From the NCBI RefSeq assembly GCF_039652555.1, contig NZ_JBDJAF010000001.1, forward strand, positions 1,674,001 to 1,738,000: 64,000 bases of DNA, written 5' to 3'. This stretch comes from Parafrigoribacterium mesophilum (GTDB lineage Bacteria > Actinomycetota > Actinomycetes > Actinomycetales > Microbacteriaceae). Each line of letters opens with the position of its first letter. Within the stretch, counting starts at the first letter, position 1. Positions 58,323 to 64,000 of the stretch are shown here, piece by piece. A program made the position numbers and the translations under genes. A model generated the notes under the pieces. It was not told the origin of the DNA. It ran no database searches and saw nothing but the letters and a program-made list of their open reading frames with translations.

Positions 58323-58516
58323 CAGCCACGAGCGCCGACGAAATGGCCGAACGTGACGGTGTCGCCGTCGTAGTCGCCCCAGACAACGCCGTCGCGCTCG
58401 AAGTACCGAAAGTGTGAGGCGGAGGTGGCATCGACGATGCTGTTGGTCGACGATTCCATCACGAATCTGCGACCGTTCAGGCTCGGAGCGACGGTCGGAG
58501 GCTGTTCAAAGTCCAC
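58323..58516 (-). pseudogene. Truncated N-acetylglutamate-synthase-like small protein gene
   Basis: From GTG 58514-58516 the frame reads LNGRRFVMESSTNSIVDATS, then FRYFERDGVVWGDYDGDTVT and FGHFVGAR. This pattern (GRxF, FxYxxxxxVVWxxYxG, VxxGxFVG) is that of a small beta-rich protein commonly annotated n-acetylglutamate synthase in bacteria. The expected C-terminal half (about 50 residues) is missing, and the frame runs into sequence bordering the DUF222 relic. It looks truncated by the rearrangement that placed the two side by side. Moderate confidence only. Confidence 0.45.
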
Positions 58517-58665
58517 GGCTCTGAGTATGCGGTCCACACGATCGTGGGGCCAAATTCGCATCCGCCGCGCCCGAAAGAGCTCTAGCCAAACGCCCCAGAC
58601 TCCAGTACAGTTGCTCAGGTTGCGTGCAGTTTCGCCGCACAAGAGGGAAGAAAGGAGGGCTCGTG

Positions 58666-58767
58666 ATGATCACCATTGCCATCAGCGCCGCGTCCAACGA
58701 TGCGTTCTGCGCCGCGCTTCGTTCGTTCACCGCCCGTCCATTTACTTCCCACCAGCTTCGCGGCTAA
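58666..58767 (+). CDS. 33-residue ORF with strong ribosome-binding site
   Basis: ATG 58666 (or GTG 58663) is preceded by AAAGGAGGG. The product is MITIAISAASNDAFCAALRS followed by FTARPFTSHQLRG. No family is recognised. It could be a leader peptide for the genes downstream (another 22-codon ORF follows at 58800-58868), or a small protein in its own right. Support rests on the Shine-Dalgarno alone. Confidence 0.35.
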   Translation: MITIAISAASNDAFCAALRSFTARPFTSHQLRG

Positions 58768-58976
58768 CCGTTCATCGGAGCGCCCGGAGCGCTCACACGA
58801 TGAGGTTGACCGATGATCCCTTTCTCAACCGGGCCGTCGTGCCCGCGCACCCAATCGTCTGCCCGTAATTTCGGGCCAACACCGGGGTTTCGCCGGCCGA
58901 GCGCGCGGGCATCCGCCCGTCCCGGCCAGCACGCCCCCACCATTACCTATTTCTTTTGCCACGAAGGAGCACCACC

Positions 58977-59201
58977 GTGTCGGAATACCTGACATACATA
59001 CTCTGGCGGCAGCGCGAACAGACGCTGCCGCGCGAGCTCGAACGACGACGAGTCGTTGCCGAGCAACTCGCACAACAAGAAAGTCACTCTCGTAAGGAGC
59101 AGCATCGACACGAGCCGGCCGTGGTTCCGGATGCGCCTGCCCAAGCGGGCGGCGAACCGCGCGTATCTGCGCGGGAAACCGACCTCGAGCGAGTTAGCTA
59201 G
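58977..59201 (+). CDS. Small charged hypothetical protein
   Basis: A 74-residue protein from GTG 58977 behind GAAGGAGC. The N-terminal half is a predicted amphipathic helix (LTYILWRQREQTLPRELERR, RVVAEQLAQQ) and the rest is polar and probably disordered. No family is recognised; the helix could be a short coiled coil. It is followed by a family-III palindrome and convergent with the HNH nuclease gene. Confidence 0.5.
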   Translation: MSEYLTYILWRQREQTLPRELERRRVVAEQLAQQESHSRKEQHRHEPAVVPDAPAQAGGEPRVSARETDLERVS

Positions 59202-59218
59202 GCACCCGCACCTCGAGC

Positions 59219-59276
59219 GATACCTTTCCGGACGAGTACACGCGCCGCGGCGGCCGGTGTCGTCCGGAAGGGTATC
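59219..59276. repeat. Palindromic repeat family III, copy 3
   Basis: A 58-base palindrome with arms GATACCTTTCCGGACGAG and TCGTCCGGAAGGGTATC around a GCGCCGCGGCGGCC core. It is the same length as the copy at 20761. It lies between the convergent small ORF (end 59201) and HNH nuclease gene (end 59304). Confidence 0.92.
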
Positions 59277-59303
59277 GGTTGCCCGGCACATCCGGCAGCG
59301 AGG

Positions 59304-60347
59304 TCAGTCGCAGGCGACCCCGTCGTGGTCACCGTCCAGGCGGTAGATGTCGCTGCCCACGACCTTCGCGGTGCCGGTGAGATATGCGGGGCCGTTGCCA
59401 TTGCCGCCGGCGCAGTCCACGTCGGAGGCGACCGGCACGCACGCGCCCGAATAGTTGGCATCGCATCCGGCGGCTGCCGCCATCGGGGCCGGGACGACCG
59501 GGACCGGCGCCGGCGCCGGCGCCGGCGCCGGTACCGGGGCCGTTACTTTCGCGGTGGCGCAGGTGCTCAACACCCGTGCCATGGCATCGTGTTCCGCAGG
59601 GGTCACCCATAGGCCATAGGCCGCCTTTACCGACACCTGGTGGCTGACATAGGTGCACCGGAACGACTTTGCCGCGGGCAGCCAGGTGGCGGTATCACCG
59701 TCGCTCTTCTGCGAGTTGGATGCGCCATCCACCGCGAACAGGTTGGCCGGGTCGTTGGCCAGCGCGATCCGTTTCGCCTGCGAGAGTTGCTGCGCCCCGG
59801 TGCGCCAGGCATCCGCGAGCGCCACCACGTGATCGATCTGCACTTCGGTGGAGGTGGTGTTGCCGCGTAGGAAGTGGATGGTGGCGCCGGTGTACGGGGA
59901 GATGAGGGTGCCGCTGAGGACCTTGCAGTGGCCGGACATCACGGTCTCGGTCAGGTCGCGGGCGAGGATGTCGTTGCGGGTGTCGCAGCCGTTGCGGTCG
60001 ACGTCAAGCCACGCGGTGCCGAACTTCGCGGTGCGGGCATACCCGGTCATCGGGGCGCGGCCCTTGACCGGCAGGGTCGCCAGTACGGCGAGCGCGTTCG
60101 TATCGATGGTGGTCGGGGCGGCGGCTCCCGCCGGCACGGCACCCTGGGATGCCGGTTGTGGCGCACCGGGTACGGTCGGAGCGGCGGATGTCGTGACTTC
60201 GGAGACGGAACCAGTGCCGGAGGCCGGAGGGCTGACCGCGCACCCGGTGGCCGTCACCGCGATGGCGCCGCCGAGCACGATGGCGAACCGTAGCCGTTGC
60301 GAGAATCGGTAACGCCGCAGACGCGCTGCTACGGCAAGTGTTCTCAA
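59304..60347 (-). CDS. Exported HNH nuclease (DUF1524) with excalibur domain
   Basis: A 347-residue lipoprotein: the signal peptide ends in AVTATGCAVS, a lipobox. The nuclease domain spans about residues 90-245, with the DUF1524 His motif in TEVQIDHVVALADAWRTGA and Asn in DPANLFAVDGASNSQKSDGD. A Pro-Ala linker encoded by a GCCGGC microsatellite follows. The C-terminal excalibur motif (GCDANYSGACVPV to LDGDHDGVACD) has the DxDxDGxxC calcium-binding loop. It would be a surface-anchored DNA-degrading nuclease for nutrient acquisition or competition. Confidence 0.92.
   Translation of the reverse strand: MRTLAVAARLRRYRFSQRLRFAIVLGGAIAVTATGCAVSPPASGTGSVSEVTTSAAPTVPGAPQPASQGAVPAGAAAPTTIDTNALAVLATLPVKGRAPMTGYARTAKFGTAWLDVDRNGCDTRNDILARDLTETVMSGHCKVLSGTLISPYTGATIHFLRGNTTSTEVQIDHVVALADAWRTGAQQLSQAKRIALANDPANLFAVDGASNSQKSDGDTATWLPAAKSFRCTYVSHQVSVKAAYGLWVTPAEHDAMARVLSTCATAKVTAPVPAPAPAPAPVPVVPAPMAAAAGCDANYSGACVPVASDVDCAGGNGNGPAYLTGTAKVVGSDIYRLDGDHDGVACD
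59503..59532. repeat. GCCGGC microsatellite in the nuclease linker
   Basis: About four consecutive GGCGCC/GCCGGC six-base units encode the APAPAP linker between the nuclease and excalibur domains. The six-base period preserves frame. Confidence 0.75.
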
Positions 60348-60439
60348 GGGTCCGGTTTCTCTTATGCGTCTCCTCGAACTCTAGACGGATGAGCTATCAC
60401 GCAGGCAGTCCCACACCGAGGGGCACCACGGCGAACGAA

Positions 60440-61027
60440 TCAGCCGCGGTCGCGCCGCGCTCGGTCGCCCGGTGGGCTCTCCAGCACAGTCGGCACGTAC
60501 TCCAGCAGTTGCAGCCCATTTTCGAACGTGCGGCTGTTCACCAGTTGCAGCCGCACGTCAGGGTAATCGTCGAAGATTCGGTCGGCGCCGGTCGCCCCGG
60601 TGATCACCGGGAAGATCACGACTCGGTAGATGTCGACGAGCCCCGCCCGCAGCAGCGCCCGACACAGCGACACGCTACCGAGCGTGCGTAGCGGCCGATC
60701 AGATTCCTCTTTCATCGCCCGCACCGCGGCGACCGGATCGGTGCTGACCAGAGTGGTGTTCGCCCAATCCAGCGGTTCCGTCAGCGTCGAGGAAAACACC
60801 ACCTTCGGCACCGCAGTCAGGCCTTCGGTGCCGGGCTCGCCGGATGCGGCAAAGTCCGACATCAGTCGGTACGTCCTGGCGCCCATGAGTATCGGATGAT
60901 CCTTCTCCGGCGACTGGTCGAGCCACCGAAGATACTCCGGACTCTCCATGCCCCACCAGCCGGGCCAGCCCTCCGCCGCCCCGTAGCCGTCGAGCGAAAT
61001 GATGAAGTCCACCGTCAGTTGTTGCAT
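60440..61027 (-). CDS. Dihydrofolate reductase family protein (RibD C-terminal fold)
   Basis: A 195-residue protein with the DHFR-like NADPH-binding fold: VDFIISLDGYGAAEGWPGWW, LMGARTYRLMSDFAASGE, VFSSTLTEPLDWANTTLV and RTLGSVSLCRALLRAGLVDI. The C-terminal strand is VIFPVITGATGADRIF. The group includes RibD-C-like reductases of unclear substrate; it is not the folate enzyme. Downstream it runs toward the HNH nuclease gene on the same strand; upstream is a family-II palindrome. Confidence 0.88.
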   Translation of the reverse strand: MQQLTVDFIISLDGYGAAEGWPGWWGMESPEYLRWLDQSPEKDHPILMGARTYRLMSDFAASGEPGTEGLTAVPKVVFSSTLTEPLDWANTTLVSTDPVAAVRAMKEESDRPLRTLGSVSLCRALLRAGLVDIYRVVIFPVITGATGADRIFDDYPDVRLQLVNSRTFENGLQLLEYVPTVLESPPGDRARRDRG

Positions 61028-61146
61028 CGGAAGTCCTGTTCCTGTCCTGCTCTCCCTGCCCGGTACGCCGCGGGTGCTCTCGCGCTCACCGGAGCCACGA
61101 TAGGACTGAATGGGGTGGCTTGACAGGTCCTAGGATCCGGCACCAA

Positions 61147-61206
61147 CTGTTCCCATTCCGGCTAATGGTGCCCGGCGCAACGGGAACACTTAGCCGGAAC
61201 GGGAAC
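61147..61206. repeat. Palindromic repeat family II, copy 4
   Basis: CTGTTCCCATTCCGGCTAAT opens it and TTAGCCGGAACGGGAAC closes it. The centre TGCCCGGCGCAACGGGAACA matches copy 1. It lies between the thiolase stop and the DHFR-family start, both leftward. Confidence 0.9.
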
Positions 61207-61264
61207 TAATGCTGCACGGTATGGATGTTGCGCCGAAACCGGCGAACGCAGGAAGCGGGTAGTG

Positions 61265-62452
61265 CTAGACCGCCTCGAGCACGCTGACGTAGTTGGCGAT
61301 GCCGACCCCGCCCATGTTCTGCACTGCGGCCCGGCGCGGGCCGGCCAGTTGCATGTCCCCGGCGGTACCGGTGAGCTGCATCGCGGCGATCACGTGCTGC
61401 GAAACACCGGTGGCGCCCACCGGGTGCCCCTTCGACTTCAGTCCGCCGGATACGTTGACCGGCAGCTTGCCGTCCTTGAACACCCAGCCCTCCTCGAGGG
61501 CCCGCGCGCCCTGGCCGTCGCCGGTGATTCCCAGCGCCTCATACATGAGCAGTTCCGCGATGGTGAAGCAGTCGTGCACCTCGAGGAAGTCCAGGTCCTC
61601 CAGCGCCACCCCGGCCATCGCCAGCGCCCGCTGCCAGGAGACCCGCACCGCCGCGAACTCGGTGGGGTCGCGGCGCACGGCCGGCATGAAGTCGTTGGCC
61701 TGCCCGAATCCGGCCAGCCGCACCGGAGCGGTGTGTGCGCCGGACCCGGGTCGGGTGGTGATGATCAGCGCCGCGGCGCCATCGGAGACCGGCGAGCAGT
61801 CGGTGCGCCGCAGCGGTGCGGCGACCATCGGGTTCTTGTCCGACACGGTGCGGCAGAACTCCTCGCCGAAGTCCTTGTGCAGGTGCGCGTACGGGTTAGC
61901 CATGCCGTTGTGGTGGTTCTTCGCCGCGATGGTGCCCAGCGTGTCCCCGACCGGGCCGTATCGCTTCTCGTAGGCCTTCGCGACCTCGGCGAACAGGCCG
62001 GTGAAGCCCGTCGTCGAGGGGGTGCCCGCATTGTCGTAGTCCGCGCCCATCAGCGCGGCGCCCACGACATCCGCCCCGGCATCCGTCATCTTCTCCGCAC
62101 CGATCACCAGCACCGTCTTGGCGGTGCCGGCCAGCAGAGACTTCACGCCCTGCTGGAACGCAGCGGAGCCGGATGCGCAGGCATTCTCCACCCGGGTGGC
62201 CGGCACGTTGGCCAGCTGGTCGGACACCTGCAGTGCCAACGAGGAGGGGAACGCCAGCGGCATCATGCCGGAATTGAACTGGCCGACGTAGACCTCGTCG
62301 ATCTGGCCGGCGTCGATGCCGGCGCCGTCAATGGCCTCCGTGGCGACCTGGACAATGAGTGACTCCAGCGATTCCCCGGTAAGTTTGCCGAACTTGCTGT
62401 GCCCCCACCCGGTGAGCAACACGTCGGTGTCGAACTGGCTGCGCAGGCTCAT
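61265..62452 (-). CDS. Thiolase family protein (SCP2-type acetyl-CoA acetyltransferase-like)
   Basis: A 395-residue thiolase. The nucleophilic Cys is in TRVENACASGSAAFQQGV. The C-terminal catalytic motifs are DFLEVHDCFTIAELLMYEAL (HDCF in place of the NEAF of degradative thiolases) and LKSKGHPVGATGVSQHVIAA. NPYAHLHKDFGEEFCRTVS and the HDCF motif assign it to the SCP2/lipid-transfer-like thiolase subgroup. It cleaves or forms beta-ketoacyl-CoA. The ATG at 62450-62452 overlaps the CoA-transferase B stop (ATGA). With both CoA-transferase subunits upstream, it forms a 3-keto acid activation and cleavage operon. Confidence 0.92.
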   Translation of the reverse strand: MSLRSQFDTDVLLTGWGHSKFGKLTGESLESLIVQVATEAIDGAGIDAGQIDEVYVGQFNSGMMPLAFPSSLALQVSDQLANVPATRVENACASGSAAFQQGVKSLLAGTAKTVLVIGAEKMTDAGADVVGAALMGADYDNAGTPSTTGFTGLFAEVAKAYEKRYGPVGDTLGTIAAKNHHNGMANPYAHLHKDFGEEFCRTVSDKNPMVAAPLRRTDCSPVSDGAAALIITTRPGSGAHTAPVRLAGFGQANDFMPAVRRDPTEFAAVRVSWQRALAMAGVALEDLDFLEVHDCFTIAELLMYEALGITGDGQGARALEEGWVFKDGKLPVNVSGGLKSKGHPVGATGVSQHVIAAMQLTGTAGDMQLAGPRRAAVQNMGGVGIANYVSVLEAV

Positions 62453-63105
62453 GCCGGCACCTCCGTTATCTCCAGGGCCACGGTGAAGTCCGGTTCGGTC
62501 TTCTGCCGCACTTCTTCGAGGGTCACCTCCGGGGCCAACCGGGTCAGAACCAGGTGGCCGTCGGTGATGTCGAACACGGCCAGGTCGCTGATGATCCGGT
62601 CAACAACCCGCACCCCGGTGAGGGGCAGGCTGCAAGTCTTCACGATCTTCGGCGAGCCATCCTTGGCGACGTGCTCGGTGAGCACCACCACCCTGGGGGT
62701 TCCGGCGACCAGGTCCATCGCCCCGCCCATCCCCTTGACCATCTTGCCCGGGATGGTCCAGTTGGCCAGATCCCCGGACTCGGACACCTGCATCGCACCG
62801 AGGATGGCGATCTTCACGTGCCCGCCCCGGATCATGCCGAACGAGGTCACCGAATCGAAGATGCTGCTGCCCGGCAACACGGTCACCGTCTGCTTGCCGG
62901 CGTTGATCAGGTCGGCATCCTCGTCGCCCTCGTAGGGGAACGGACCCATGCCGAGCAGGCCATTCTCGCTCTGCAACACGACCCGCACCCCGTCCGGGAG
63001 GTTGTTGGCCACCATGGTCGGGATGCCGATCCCCAGGTTCACATAGTCGCCGTCCGACAGTTCCCGGGCCGCAATGGCTGCCATCTGGTCACGAGTCCAT
63101 GCCAT
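62449..63105 (-). CDS. scoB: 3-oxoacid CoA-transferase subunit B
   Basis: A 218-residue subunit. The catalytic Glu is in VVLQSENGLLGMGPFPYEGD. DYVNLGIGIPTMVANNLPDG opens the family fold, and WTIPGKMVKGMGGAMDLVAG is the conserved CoA-site segment. It pairs with subunit A to transfer CoA from succinyl-CoA to acetoacetate or 3-oxoadipate; sequence by eye does not separate the two substrates. It lies 24 bases downstream of subunit A. Confidence 0.93.
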   Translation of the reverse strand: MAWTRDQMAAIAARELSDGDYVNLGIGIPTMVANNLPDGVRVVLQSENGLLGMGPFPYEGDEDADLINAGKQTVTVLPGSSIFDSVTSFGMIRGGHVKIAILGAMQVSESGDLANWTIPGKMVKGMGGAMDLVAGTPRVVVLTEHVAKDGSPKIVKTCSLPLTGVRVVDRIISDLAVFDITDGHLVLTRLAPEVTLEEVRQKTEPDFTVALEITEVPA

Positions 63106-63129
63106 GGTGTCTCTCCTTGTCGAGTGTGG

Positions 63130-63888
63130 TCAGTTGCCGCTGGATGCTGTCGCGAGCGCCGGATCCTGAGTCTTTGCTTCACCGGGTACCGGGCGCTGCC
63201 GCACCGTGCGCTGCTCGATGTCCTTGACTCGGTTGCTGGTGCGCACCAGGGCGTCCACGAACACCCCTGGGGTGATGATGTGGTTGGGGTCGAGTTCGCC
63301 GGGCTTCAGCACGACCTCGGCCTCCGCGACGGTGAAGCGACCAGACATGGCCACCGCCGGGTTGAAGTTGCGGGCGGTGAACCGGTAGATCAGGTTTCCG
63401 TCGGTATCCGCGGTGTGCGCATGCACCAGCGCAACATCCGCAATGATCGCCCGCTCAAGCAGATAGGTCTCACCGTCGAACTCGGCGTGCGGCTTGCCCT
63501 CGGCGATGATCGTGCCCACTCCGGTGCGGGTGTAGAACGCCGGGATGCCCATTCCGCCGTCGCGCAGGCGCTCGACCAGCGTGCCTTGTGGGCAGAACTC
63601 GACCTCGAGCCGGCCGTCGAGGAACTGCTGCGCAAACAGTTTGTTCTCCCCCACGTAGGACGCGATCACCTTGCGCACCTGGTTCGCCTCGATCAACACG
63701 CCCAGACCCTTGCCGTCGACGCCCATGTTGTTGGACACCACGGTGAGGTCCTTGACCCCGGAGTCGCGCACCGCGTCGATCAGGTCAGCCGGGATGCCAC
63801 TGAGCCCGAATCCGCCCACCGCGACGGTCATGCCGTCGGCCAGCACGTCCCGAAGCGCGTCGGCCGGCCTGGTGTGCAGTTTCGACAT
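63130..63888 (-). CDS. scoA: 3-oxoacid CoA-transferase subunit A
   Basis: A 252-residue subunit. DGMTVAVGGFGLSGIPADLI is the glycine-rich opening, LTVVSNNMGVDGKGLGVLIE the next, and ASYVGENKLFAQQFLDGRLE, PQGTLVERLRDGGMGIPAFY and RFTARNFNPAVAMSGRFTVA the remaining family blocks. It is the first gene of the leftward operon ending in the thiolase. The intergenic DNA to the window end (63889-64000) would hold its promoter; nothing certain is seen there. Confidence 0.93.
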   Translation of the reverse strand: MSKLHTRPADALRDVLADGMTVAVGGFGLSGIPADLIDAVRDSGVKDLTVVSNNMGVDGKGLGVLIEANQVRKVIASYVGENKLFAQQFLDGRLEVEFCPQGTLVERLRDGGMGIPAFYTRTGVGTIIAEGKPHAEFDGETYLLERAIIADVALVHAHTADTDGNLIYRFTARNFNPAVAMSGRFTVAEAEVVLKPGELDPNHIITPGVFVDALVRTSNRVKDIEQRTVRQRPVPGEAKTQDPALATASSGN

Positions 63889-64000
63889 GGAATCTCCTCC
63901 TCGAGGTTCGCGTGGTCTGCGCCGGCGTTCGCGCCGTGCTATCCACGTTGTGGACGAGAGTCCGTCCGTTACCTCACAGTATTGATGCGCACGCGAGGCT

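Noticed and set aside
58800..58868. 22-codon ORF as a separate gene
   Set aside because: It has a start and stop but no good ribosome-binding site; mentioned only as part of the small-ORF cluster.
1..64000. tRNA, rRNA, integrase, transposase, prophage or toxin-antitoxin genes
   Set aside because: I looked for cloverleaf ends, recombinase motifs and small paired genes and found none I could support.

Overview
The window is a gene-dense, high-GC stretch of an actinobacterial chromosome, most likely from Microbacteriaceae. The clues are a NucS mismatch endonuclease, an M13 peptidase, a PPOX-type oxidoreductase, a DUF222/HNH relic, GTG/TTG starts, many ATGA stop-start overlaps, and dispersed repeats of the 'GTCTCGACAGGCTCGACC' type. 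The family assignment is inferred from gene content, not from a marker gene. No rRNA, tRNA, CRISPR, integrase or transposase was found.

Layout. 1-8.3 kb: housekeeping and small genes (M13 peptidase start, PPOX protein, DUF2249 protein, a decayed membrane-protein gene, a LacI regulator divergent from a sugar-type MFS permease, nucS, a large aldehyde dehydrogenase, a HAD phosphatase). 8.3-12.4 kb: a leftward, overlapping operon of a lipase-maturation-factor-like membrane protein, a type III polyketide synthase, an isoprenylcysteine-methyltransferase-like protein and a FAD oxidoreductase; the last three match the synthase/methyltransferase/flavoprotein logic of phenolic-lipid (SrsABC-like) clusters. 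12.4-24.1 kb: a MATE exporter, reductases, hydrolases, a bifunctional penicillin-binding protein, a NUDIX enzyme, a DMT exporter and a GntR regulator.

24.1-35.2 kb: a catabolic locus for an unidentified compound. One operon encodes HyuA/HyuB hydantoinase/oxoprolinase/acetone-carboxylase-like subunits, an RraA-type aldolase and a FAH hydrolase. A second encodes a DapA-type aldolase and a complete TRAP transporter. A LacI gene lies between them, and the same 16-base operator-like sequence precedes both operons.

35.2-47.5 kb: a four-carbon sugar region. DhaKL-type kinase, RpiB-type isomerase and TIM-type isomerase resemble tetrulose (erythrulose) catabolism; an oppositely oriented operon (sugar isomerase, 3-hydroxyacyl-CoA-dehydrogenase-like enzyme, SDR, 36-residue membrane peptide, MFS permease) carries the same 13-base promoter motif. 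Next to it lie an aldo/keto reductase, an L-threonate-dehydrogenase-like enzyme, a FadR-like regulator and a DUF1537 acid-sugar kinase, with paired operators between the last two.

47.6-56.5 kb: ornithine aminotransferase, an M24 metallopeptidase and a full Liv-type ABC importer with a LysR regulator; the LivH permease carries an extra extracytoplasmic domain. 56.7-59.3 kb: a decayed zone with a multiply frameshifted DUF222/HNH gene, a gene fragment and small ORFs. 59.3-64 kb: a secreted HNH nuclease, a DHFR-like reductase, a thiolase and both CoA-transferase subunits.

Superimposed on this are three families of long dispersed palindromes (ten copies in all). One family lies only between convergent genes, and one copy of another lies inside a coding sequence without breaking its frame.
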